DNA of 34,570 bases, taken from contig JAFXJT010000055.1 of the NCBI GenBank assembly GCA_017532085.1, positions 1 to 34,570 of the forward strand. The letters are read 5' to 3'. Shown here in pieces: positions 1 through 7,211 of this stretch. Below the pieces are notes generated by a model. It did not search any database. It was given only the letters and a program-made list of their open reading frames with translations, and was not told the origin of the DNA. Both the position numbers and the translations under genes were made by a program. How positions within the stretch are numbered: the first letter of the stretch is position 1; every line of letters begins with the position of its first letter. Origin of the DNA: Oscillospiraceae bacterium. GTDB lineage: Bacteria > Bacillota > Clostridia > Oscillospirales > Ruminococcaceae.

Positions 1-1
1 C

Positions 2-3000
2 AATGCCGGCAACACTGTCGATGCAACTGACACGCATACTGCAAACGGAATCGCCTCAAAGAAGAAAGAGCAAATTAACCGGACTGCATTGTTTTCTGAT
101 CCTTCGGATGACGAAGTCATTGCCGAGAGTGATATTTCGGATTTTATTGACTTTTTGGATGCACAAATACGCAAACCGCTCTCTGTTGACAATGACGAAT
201 TGGACGTTTTTCTGTGGCAGATTGACGAGCAATTAAAGAAACTCTCTTCTGAGGAATCAAAAAGTGCATCTTTTGCATTGAAGCAATCCTCTGCCTCAAA
301 AGATTGTTTGTTAAGCGCTGAGGAACCGGATACAAATGCAAATTCCATTTCAGCGCAAAGAAAATCAGCGGACAGCAATATGGAAGATGAGATTCTTCTG
401 AGAGAGCAACGAAAGAAATATGAATGCCTTCCTGTTGGACCGGTACTAGACAATTATGCTTCCAGAACAGTGCTGCTGGCATTGCCGGGATGCGGCAAAA
501 CAACGCTTGCAAAACGAATTGCGCTGGCTTATGCAACAGGTAATATTGATTGCTTGGAGTCGTATCATCTGCCCGAAGGCATGGTTCCGCTGCTTTTGTA
601 CTGCAGAAGCTTAAATGAGGAAGCGTTTGACGAGGGACACGATTTTATTCAAATTGCTTATAAAATGTTTTGCAACCAGTTCCCGTTGGTAGTCGAGGAT
701 ATTGGTGTGTTTGAACGTATGTTAAACTATCATCTTGAAGCAAACAAATTGCTTCTGATCATTGATGGATTGGATGAAGTGCTTTCTGTCGAGAAGCAAG
801 AACTGTTTGCCAAACGATTGCTCTCTTATTTATCAAACAACCGCAAAGCGCATCTGATTTTGACTTCTCGTCTTGCTTCCTATGTTAATGATGACCAAAG
901 CACAAGATACATAGACCAAATCCCGCAAATCCGACGCAATAGAATATTGCCGATGTCCATGGAACAGATCGATCATTTTGTTCGGAAATGGCATGATGTT
1001 TTATATCCAAACGACGTATCGAAAAGGAAAAATGCGGAAAGCATCAGTGTTCAGTTGAGACAGCCTGCGTTCAAATACCTAAAAAAGATGATTCAAATCC
1101 CATTGCATCTTGCGAACATTATTCTTGTCGCGAAAGAATATGGCCGAATCCCGAATGATAAGGTTCAGCTTTATGAGGATTATTTGAAAATCGCATTAAA
1201 CTGGAACACACCGGGCAACATTCAATCGACAGATCTTAAGATTGCATTATCCTATCTCGCATATCATATGACAAAAACAGAGCATCTGCGGTTTGACCGC
1301 GTATCGCTTGAGAAGCTGCTGCTGAAATGCTCTGTGGATTTGGATTGTGAATTAAGAACACCTATTGACGAGAATAATGTACAATTAATCATTGATCAGC
1401 TGGAAGAGCGAACCTGTGTGATTCAGAAACATGGTCAAAAAGCGGGATATTTTGAATTCTCCCACAAAAATCTGCAAGAGTATTTAGCGGCATATGCAAT
1501 TACCAAAGGGTACACTGAAGATTTGTACTTGCCGGCAGATTTCGTTGCAAAGCATTATCGCAAGACAGCTTGGCGAGAAGTCATCATACTAATCACCCTC
1601 AGTGTTCCAAGGATGCAAAGGCATGCCATCATTTCCTTCTTAATTAACGAAGCGGAAACGAATGAGGATACCTATCATGCTACAAACATCTTGTTTGAGT
1701 TGATTGCCAATGGAGTGCAAATGAATCCCAATCAAAAACATGCCATATACGATTTGATTTTTAAGGAGCATATTACTGATACGCAAATCATCCAGATCGG
1801 TGAATTGGTGGAAGACAGCAACGCGGAAGACTTCAAACAATATATACAAATGAAATTTAACGAAAGCGTCCAAACCGGTGAAAATCATTATGCTTTTGCC
1901 ATGGCGGCGATTACCGTTTTCGAATTGCTGAAAAACGAGCAAATACCTCTTGAAGAAGCGCAAAAACTAGTAATGCAATCGAGCGATACGGAACGAATCA
2001 CAGGGTTATATATATTTTCCTTGTTGAGCTGGTGTCAATATTGCAACATTAAAGGTGCGTTTCCACTTCAAATCATATCTCTTTCCGAGCGCTTTGAATC
2101 CCAGCTTCACCAATTGCTGCGGCAAGAGTCAAAGTATTTGTCGGATGCAGCCACTGCGTTAAAGGATATGGTTCTGGCGGGTTACGATCTATCAGAGGCG
2201 TTTTTTGATTACGAGATATTTGAAAATGCAATCCGATGCTTAGAAGCAGAAAAACTGACCGTTGCAGCGGAAAAGATCCTCTCGGTGTTTCCCGTTAACT
2301 ACTTGACCTTGACATATTGCATGAAGAATCACTTGCAACCACTCAGAGCTAAATATATCAGCAAATACAGAGAACATTTGATGAACCCGGAAAAAGCAGA
2401 GGAGACCGTATTTTTGTTTTCCGTTTGCTTGATGCTGGGCTGCTGGGAGTTCTCTTCAGAAGCGTATTTAGAGGAATTTGCAGTATTAGAAGTATATTAT
2501 TTGAAGAATCGTCGCTTCACCGATGATGCGGCAAAATGCAAAATGAAAATGCTTCGGAAACAATTTTCTGATATGGCGGATCCTTTGTCTGCCGGTCTGG
2601 CTTATCACCAATATGCTGAATATGAGAAAGCGAAAGCTGCGTTTACCATTGCATATGAGCATGGAAATACAACCGTATGCAACAATTTGGCATATATGTT
2701 GCGGCGGGGTGAAGTGGATGAGGTCATATTAGAAAACCGGTCATACACGGTTGAAGAATTACTGGCTGAGGGAATAGCCCGGAAAGAACCATTTTCGCTG
2801 GTGAATTATGCGTTATACTGCTCTTTGCAAACAACGTCTTTTGATTATTACAAAGGACTGCTGATTGTGAAGCAAATAGAATCACCATCCGTTGCCACAA
2901 TGAATAGAATTTATACATGGTGGGAAGCGCTGGCAAACGAGGGTGATGCTGAAGGGTATATTGTAATTGCATGGTTGCTGGAACTGGGCCTGATCTCGGA

Positions 3001-3049
3001 TACTTCTTTGGGATCCTTGCATGAATTAAAAACAAGAATAGGAATATAG
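2..3049 (+). CDS. NACHT-type STAND ATPase, 5' end outside window
   Basis: The frame is open from base 2 with no stop or convincing start, so the gene begins upstream; the TTG at 89 is not a credible start. About 1015 residues are visible. Counting from base 2, residues 1-145 are polar linker. A Walker A (PGCGKTT, Lys166) and a Walker B with the NACHT-style IDGLDE signature (Asp255) follow, then a helical winged-helix-like region. The C-terminal half is alpha-helical; near its end it looks Sel1/TPR-like (positions about 2590-2990). NACHT proteins are signal-transducing NTPases that oligomerise on ligand sensing, and many bacterial ones defend against phage. The N-terminal effector, if any, is not visible. 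The gene ends at its own terminator, so it is a separate unit from the HerA operon. NACHT assignment is firm; a link to the downstream genes is inferred from adjacency. Confidence 0.88.
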   Translation, partial: NAGNTVDATDTHTANGIASKKKEQINRTALFSDPSDDEVIAESDISDFIDFLDAQIRKPLSVDNDELDVFLWQIDEQLKKLSSEESKSASFALKQSSASKDCLLSAEEPDTNANSISAQRKSADSNMEDEILLREQRKKYECLPVGPVLDNYASRTVLLALPGCGKTTLAKRIALAYATGNIDCLESYHLPEGMVPLLLYCRSLNEEAFDEGHDFIQIAYKMFCNQFPLVVEDIGVFERMLNYHLEANKLLLIIDGLDEVLSVEKQELFAKRLLSYLSNNRKAHLILTSRLASYVNDDQSTRYIDQIPQIRRNRILPMSMEQIDHFVRKWHDVLYPNDVSKRKNAESISVQLRQPAFKYLKKMIQIPLHLANIILVAKEYGRIPNDKVQLYEDYLKIALNWNTPGNIQSTDLKIALSYLAYHMTKTEHLRFDRVSLEKLLLKCSVDLDCELRTPIDENNVQLIIDQLEERTCVIQKHGQKAGYFEFSHKNLQEYLAAYAITKGYTEDLYLPADFVAKHYRKTAWREVIILITLSVPRMQRHAIISFLINEAETNEDTYHATNILFELIANGVQMNPNQKHAIYDLIFKEHITDTQIIQIGELVEDSNAEDFKQYIQMKFNESVQTGENHYAFAMAAITVFELLKNEQIPLEEAQKLVMQSSDTERITGLYIFSLLSWCQYCNIKGAFPLQIISLSERFESQLHQLLRQESKYLSDAATALKDMVLAGYDLSEAFFDYEIFENAIRCLEAEKLTVAAEKILSVFPVNYLTLTYCMKNHLQPLRAKYISKYREHLMNPEKAEETVFLFSVCLMLGCWEFSSEAYLEEFAVLEVYYLKNRRFTDDAAKCKMKMLRKQFSDMADPLSAGLAYHQYAEYEKAKAAFTIAYEHGNTTVCNNLAYMLRRGEVDEVILENRSYTVEELLAEGIARKEPFSLVNYALYCSLQTTSFDYYKGLLIVKQIESPSVATMNRIYTWWEALANEGDAEGYIVIAWLLELGLISDTSLGSLHELKTRIGI

Positions 3050-3060
3050 AACCTCGTAAA

Positions 3061-3091
3061 GGTGCGTGATGGATTGTCACGCACCTTTTTT
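3061..3091 (+). terminator. Rho-independent terminator after NACHT gene
   Basis: A perfect 9-bp stem (GGTGCGTGA / TCACGCACC) with a 7-nt loop is followed by six T. It lies 12 bases after the NACHT stop codon. Confidence 0.93.
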
Positions 3092-3410
3092 GCTGCATAA
3101 AATCACAAATATGTTTGCAGCAGGTTACTGCGTCGAAAAGGATGCTGTGTTATGATAGAAACAGAAGCAATCATCACACAGCTTCCGAAAAAAGCAGCCA
3201 TGGCAATGGATGACGAATGCGTTCTTCACAATCCGGCAACCTCCGGGTAACTCGTGATGAATAAGAAAGAACCGGCGTGCTTTTCTTTGGCAACCCACGC
3301 AAGATTGTCTGGAGCTGCAGTGAAATATTGTGGGTATTCCTGTGCAAACTCGGCTGTCTGCAACATAGATTCTGCTATCCCACTTGACGAGAACCATATG
3401 GCAAATGACC
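3092..3410 (+). other. Gene-poor spacer with a weak promoter-like element
   Basis: No convincing gene is seen on either strand. A 7-bp inverted repeat (TGCTGCA/TGCAGCA, 3091-3097 and 3116-3122) precedes TTACTG at 3125 and TATGAT at 3151-3156. These last two resemble the promoter at 3467-3503. A 32-codon ORF at 3152-3250 and a 65-codon ORF at 3254-3451 lack good coding character or ribosome binding sites. The stretch could hold a small RNA or a decayed gene. Confidence 0.4.
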
Positions 3411-3503
3411 GGCAACATCATTCTTTATTTTGTGTTACAGAAAGCGATTAACGTGTCGGTTGTGAGTTACTGACAAACCCGGTATGATATGCGATAATAT
3501 GAT
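3411..3503 (+). promoter_or_regulatory. Promoter/operator of the HerA operon (copy 1 of duplicated element)
   Basis: The -35-like CTGACA (3470-3475), a 17-bp spacer and -10 GATAAT (3493-3498) form a good promoter. Upstream lie CGTGTCGGTT (3452-3461) and a degenerate dyad with half-sites 3411-3420 and 3430-3439, 9 bp apart. The same blocks occur at identical spacing at 10506-10595. This implies shared regulation. Confidence 0.75.
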
Positions 3504-3552
3504 CAAAGACGAGGCAATCGTCACAATAAACAGAAAGAGAGCGTGAACAATT

Positions 3553-3711
3553 ATGATCAATCAGCGCAAACGAGAGCTTATGATGAAGATGATAGCAGAT
3601 CCCAAGGTTAGCCCCAGAGCGAAGAAAGCTCTGAGAACATTTCTGGCAGATGCTTACAGATGCTATCAAGCACTGAGTATGTGCAGCACGAAGGAAAGGA
3701 GGCTGACATGA
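3553..3711 (+). CDS. Small 52-aa basic protein, first gene of HerA operon
   Basis: This 52-residue ORF opens the operon about 50 bases after the predicted transcription start. It is basic and probably helical (Lys/Arg-rich start, then a segment around AKKALRTFLADAYRCYQ). The ribosome binding site is weak (AGAGAG, about 12 bases upstream). Its TGA overlaps the ATG of the next gene (3708), the usual sign of translational coupling, which is the main argument that it is real. It has no membrane segment or recognised domain. It could be a regulator, an adaptor or a leader peptide; function unknown. Confidence 0.5.
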   Translation: MINQRKRELMMKMIADPKVSPRAKKALRTFLADAYRCYQALSMCSTKERRLT

Positions 3712-3893
3712 TGGTAACAATATGCATTCTGACCGGTCTTAGCTTGGCTGCTTGTGGATTCATAATCGCATGGGCAACGAATAAAGGGCGCAACAGAACC
3801 TCCAAACGTGTGCCTTCTCCGCTTCCGCGCCGTGTCAATATGGGTACATGCTTAAAAACCAAACCGGCGATTTCCAAGGGAGGAAGGAAGTGA
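3708..3893 (+). CDS. Small single-pass membrane protein (61 aa)
   Basis: The ATG at 3708 is chosen over an upstream in-frame start because AGGAGG (3697-3702) sits 5 bases ahead of it and the start overlaps the preceding stop. Residues 3-22 form one hydrophobic helix, followed by a strongly basic tail rich in Arg, Lys and Pro, so the tail is probably cytoplasmic. There is no recognised domain. The position before a protease-like gene and an SPFH gene suggests a small membrane anchor or partner of that module. This is inference. Confidence 0.6.
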   Translation: MMVTICILTGLSLAACGFIIAWATNKGRNRTSKRVPSPLPRRVNMGTCLKTKPAISKGGRK

Positions 3894-3899
3894 CCTATC

Positions 3900-4880
3900 A
3901 TGACGAAGTTGCCGGGGAAGCTGGGCTCAGAATACTACAGAGGATTTCTCACACAGCAGGGCAAGCTGTTTTATGACCGCATAAACACGCAGCTTCTCCG
4001 GAAAGACTATTCAGGCAAACTATCCTTCCCCATCAGCAATTCCGAAACCGCTGCATCGGATTGCTTTGCAGCTTACAAGGCAATCCGAGATGATCACCCG
4101 GAATATTTCTATCTGGGTTTTCAGAGCGAATTCGTTCGAAGCGGGCAGATCGGCACGTTCGCGTATTCGATACTGTATTCTCTTGAAATGATTGAAAGCA
4201 TTCAACAGCAGATGCGAAAGAGCATCAATCGCATTGTACGTGGAACTTCGCACCTTCCAATGATTACACGGGAGATGCTTGTGTATGAGCGAATTGCAAG
4301 AAAACTTTCGTATGCCAATCACAGCGATGCCCGAGATCACAATATTGTGGGGCCGATTCTGATGTCATCAGGTGTGTGCGAAGGCCAGAATGCGCTGCTG
4401 TTGTTATGCTTCAGACAAATCGGCATTCCTTGCATCAAAGTATACGGCAGAACCCAAACGGAACGCTGGCATTGCTGGACCATTGCCTGGATTCATGGAA
4501 CTCCTGTTCACTGTGATGTCACATGGGACGGAATGCAGGAGGGGATTGTCCGCTTCGATTACTGGAATCTTTCGGATCATCAGATTGCGGGCGATCACTT
4601 TGACTTCCAAGGCTCCCGTGTTCCTGTATGCACATCGGAAGCATTCAGCTATTACTGCTATTACAACCTTTGTGTCAACTCGTTTGAGGAGCTTAGGGCA
4701 CGTCTCAAAGCGGATTCGTCAAACGGCATATCACCGATTCGGATTCATTTCAGTTATCATCCTTCATCCTGTGATTACTTAGAAGAAGCCCAAAGAGCTT
4801 GTCTGGCAGAACAGATCAGTGAAAAGTACATTCTGTATTATCATCCCACGCTGAAAAATCTGGCTGTGAAACCAATATAA
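3900..4880 (+). CDS. Transglutaminase-fold cysteine protease-like protein
   Basis: A 326-aa protein with no signal peptide, so probably cytoplasmic. The catalytic triad of the transglutaminase-like superfamily is readable. Cys160 lies in SGVCEGQ at a helix start, His191 in WHCW, and Asp206 in VHCDVTWD, whose DVTWD end is typical of the family. The usual H-A-W is H-C-W here. Family members cleave or crosslink peptide bonds; the prokaryotic ones are mostly peptidases. Residues 1-120 are an unassigned helical region and the last ~90 residues have no recognised domain. The ATG is preceded by AAGGAAG (9-base spacing) and follows the small membrane gene by 6 bases. In this operon it could process the SPFH protein, the nuclease or a host factor; no substrate can be read from sequence. 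Confidence 0.82.
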   Translation: MTKLPGKLGSEYYRGFLTQQGKLFYDRINTQLLRKDYSGKLSFPISNSETAASDCFAAYKAIRDDHPEYFYLGFQSEFVRSGQIGTFAYSILYSLEMIESIQQQMRKSINRIVRGTSHLPMITREMLVYERIARKLSYANHSDARDHNIVGPILMSSGVCEGQNALLLLCFRQIGIPCIKVYGRTQTERWHCWTIAWIHGTPVHCDVTWDGMQEGIVRFDYWNLSDHQIAGDHFDFQGSRVPVCTSEAFSYYCYYNLCVNSFEELRARLKADSSNGISPIRIHFSYHPSSCDYLEEAQRACLAEQISEKYILYYHPTLKNLAVKPI

Positions 4881-4903
4881 CATAAGGACAAGGAGAGAAA
4901 GCT

Positions 4904-6016
4904 ATGTATCAATCAATTATCAGAGATCCGGGAGGCGATGGATTGATCCGCATTCAGCCGGATGTTTGCGGACAATATTCTGCGGTTGTAAACGGCAGCA
5001 TCCTGATTGTTCCTCCCGGAACGACGGCATTCGTTGTCATCAACGGGATGCTTTCCCGCCCCTATGATTCCGGCAGATATGAGCTCTTCACAGGTGTCGA
5101 TCCGTTCTTCGTAAGACTTCGGAATCTTCTGACGCGTGGAGACAGCGGAACAACTGTCTCGGTTTTCTTCGTGTCTACCGAGAAGTCCAAGTTTGTCAAA
5201 CTCGGAACCGGAGAGTTTCCGTTTCGGGAGCATCGTTTCCAGCTCACAATGAAAGCGCTTGCATCATGCAGCCTTTCTCTTTCGATTTCCGATCCGCTGA
5301 AGGTGCTCCGGAAACTGGTCGGAAGCTATTGTTCTGCTTTTTCGGAGGAAGATCTTGAGCCGTGTATCGAACAGATGGTTCTCACTCCTGTAAGAGAAGC
5401 GATTGCCAGAGAGATCGGCGAACTGGATGTCGCTGCATTCAACAGCACACTCTCCGATATCGGAAATAGAGCAGCAGAAACAATCCGATCGGGGCTTTTC
5501 GAATATGGCATCAAGCTGGAACGATTTGATCTTGTAGCGATCAACATTCCTAATGCCGAGATCCGCCGGCTCTATACTTTGGAGCAGGAATACGCAGACG
5601 GAAAGACCAGAACCGATCTGGAGCTGGACCATCTGCAAAGAATATGGAGCGGCAATGTCAATCACCGCACATTAAGCGAAATGATGAGCGGAATGTCTTC
5701 ACGTGGCCAGGCTTCTTCCGGAGACGCTGTCGGCAATCCCGTCGGAAACGCAGGCGGAATGGCTCCTATGATGATGCAGATGATGATGCTTTCTCAGATG
5801 CTTCCGGCCTTGCGGGAGCCGTTGTCTGCAATGACTCGCCATACGGATATGTTCGGAGGCATTTCGTCGGATGCGCAGGGAAGTACATCTTCTGCAGATG
5901 CACCTCCGCCTATGCCGGATCCATATCAACGCTGCCCGTCATGCAACGGAAGCGTAATGCGCAGCAATTCTATTTGCCCCATCTGCGGCTATCGCTTTGA
6001 TGAAAGGACTGATTAA
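4904..6016 (+). CDS. SPFH-domain protein with C-terminal zinc ribbon
   Basis: A 370-aa protein resembling the 'virion core protein'/YdjI-like SPFH group. Residues ~20-220 have the SPFH pattern: an N-terminal beta region with VVNGSILIVPPGTTAFVVING, then ISDPLKVLRKLVG and a helix with EYGIKLERFDLVAINIP. A Met/Gly-rich low-complexity linker (about 255-335) follows. A zinc ribbon with Cys344, Cys347, Cys358 and Cys361 ends the protein. SPFH proteins form large rings or cages, usually at membranes, and organise proteases and transporters. No clear transmembrane helix is seen, so membrane attachment would have to come from the neighbouring small membrane proteins. It starts 23 bases after the protease-like gene with AAGGAG ahead, and is followed 2 bases later by the next gene. 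Confidence 0.85.
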   Translation: MYQSIIRDPGGDGLIRIQPDVCGQYSAVVNGSILIVPPGTTAFVVINGMLSRPYDSGRYELFTGVDPFFVRLRNLLTRGDSGTTVSVFFVSTEKSKFVKLGTGEFPFREHRFQLTMKALASCSLSLSISDPLKVLRKLVGSYCSAFSEEDLEPCIEQMVLTPVREAIAREIGELDVAAFNSTLSDIGNRAAETIRSGLFEYGIKLERFDLVAINIPNAEIRRLYTLEQEYADGKTRTDLELDHLQRIWSGNVNHRTLSEMMSGMSSRGQASSGDAVGNPVGNAGGMAPMMMQMMMLSQMLPALREPLSAMTRHTDMFGGISSDAQGSTSSADAPPPMPDPYQRCPSCNGSVMRSNSICPICGYRFDERTD

Positions 6017-6018
6017 AA

Positions 6019-6429
6019 ATGACAAGCAAAAACTACGCTGTAATTCCTGTTCTTGCTGCAATCGTTATGATTCCTCAGCTTTTGTTTTGGTGGTTTTCAC
6101 CTGTGTCAGCGGCTGCCTATCTGGCAGTATACATCGGCGGCACGATGCTGACTGTGGGAATTCCTGCTGCGTATTTCCTGACCTATTGGAGCAGCAATCT
6201 TCGCCAGACAGCAGGACTCGCAGTTGTTTCCGGTGTCCTTGAACTTGCAGTTATTATGCTTTCTGCCTTGCTTTTGGGGATGGATGTTTCAGTCAGATCC
6301 GCCGTGTTCGTATTTATCATCACTGCGCTGATGTGCCTGATTGTGCTGATTCCCATGATAAGCTCTGCACGGAAAGCACAGAAACAGGGAGTGTATCCAG
6401 TGATGCCTCCTGCAGAACCCGACAATTAG
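6019..6429 (+). CDS. Four-helix integral membrane protein
   Basis: A 136-aa protein with four predicted membrane helices (roughly residues 7-27, 32-54, 65-87 and 92-113) and a short polar, Pro-rich tail. It starts 2 bases after the SPFH stop, so it is co-translated with it. No domain is recognised. Small polytopic partners are common beside SPFH proteins (the NfeD-stomatin arrangement is the known parallel), but this is not NfeD-like by eye. A role as membrane anchor for the SPFH or HerA component is plausible inference. Confidence 0.72.
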   Translation: MTSKNYAVIPVLAAIVMIPQLLFWWFSPVSAAAYLAVYIGGTMLTVGIPAAYFLTYWSSNLRQTAGLAVVSGVLELAVIMLSALLLGMDVSVRSAVFVFIITALMCLIVLIPMISSARKAQKQGVYPVMPPAEPDN

Positions 6430-6572
6430 GCAATGCCTGCCAGACAGGAGCGCGGCAGTCAGAGATCCGATGTGCAGCCGTATCATCCCGATCCTTCGTA
6501 TGTGCTGCAAAAAGCTTCTGCTGGCAAGCCTCTGTCCCCGGAAATTGTATCGTTCAGAAAGGTAGTGATTGA

Positions 6573-7202
6573 ATGGAACGCATCTGTAATCGCTGTGGCT
6601 GTACCAGCTTTCATTATAACCGCAGCAGAATGAGACCGGAGTGTGACTTGTGCGGCACTCCGCTGTCTGATCCTCAGCAAGATCAGCAGCTGATGCAATA
6701 TGACAGAACTTATTCTCAAGCCATGAATCACTTGGCTGCCGGCAACTGGGAACAAACCATCGCTCTTCTTCAGCCGTTATTGAGCGAGTATCCCGCTGAA
6801 AAGAGACTGTATCTGGCAATCTTACGTGCGGCGACGCAGGATTTCATAGACATTCGCATGGAAAACACTACTACCAGAGACACCGCCTCTGTATCGTGGG
6901 ATAAACTGCTAAGACTCGACGGCGTGACGGCTGAAATGCTCAAATACGCCAAAAAGAAACATGAAAACCACAGAGAAGAACTCGATGGTCAGAAGAATCG
7001 AATTCTCGCATGGATCTTTGCGGCTTCGATCTGTTCCATCATAGCGGGAATATGCTTCGGTGTGGGAAACTATTTCATTGGGATAGTGTGCCTGGGCTGT
7101 CTTGTGGGCTGCCTGTACAAGGTATCTCATTCCGGTCCGATCAAGGTCATTCGACAGCTTATGAGTGCTGTGCCGGATTATCATAACAATCCTTTCGTTT
7201 AG
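6573..7202 (+). CDS. Zinc-ribbon protein with C-terminal membrane hairpin
   Basis: A 209-aa protein. Cys5, Cys8, Cys24 and Cys27 form an N-terminal zinc ribbon. Residues ~45-90 look like a TPR-type helical pair (AGNWEQTIALLQPLLSEYP). Two hydrophobic helices lie at about 145-165 and 168-185, then a basic tail. The C-terminal hairpin suggests a membrane-anchored adaptor with its ribbon and helical repeat in the cytoplasm. The 143 bases between it and the preceding gene hold no convincing gene; an ORF from 6433 runs into this one but has no ribosome binding site. The start follows AAAGGT at moderate spacing. HerA begins 10 bases downstream. The second zinc ribbon in the operon hints at a shared binding partner. 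Confidence 0.75.
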   Translation: MERICNRCGCTSFHYNRSRMRPECDLCGTPLSDPQQDQQLMQYDRTYSQAMNHLAAGNWEQTIALLQPLLSEYPAEKRLYLAILRAATQDFIDIRMENTTTRDTASVSWDKLLRLDGVTAEMLKYAKKKHENHREELDGQKNRILAWIFAASICSIIAGICFGVGNYFIGIVCLGCLVGCLYKVSHSGPIKVIRQLMSAVPDYHNNPFV

Positions 7203-7211
7203 GAGGTTTCG

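Noticed and set aside
3254..3451. 65-codon ORF in the gene-poor gap
   Set aside because: No ribosome binding site, odd composition, and it ends inside the duplicated regulatory element.
6433..6633. 66-codon ORF between the four-helix gene and the zinc-ribbon gene
   Set aside because: No ribosome binding site, and it overlaps the real zinc-ribbon gene by 61 bases in another frame.
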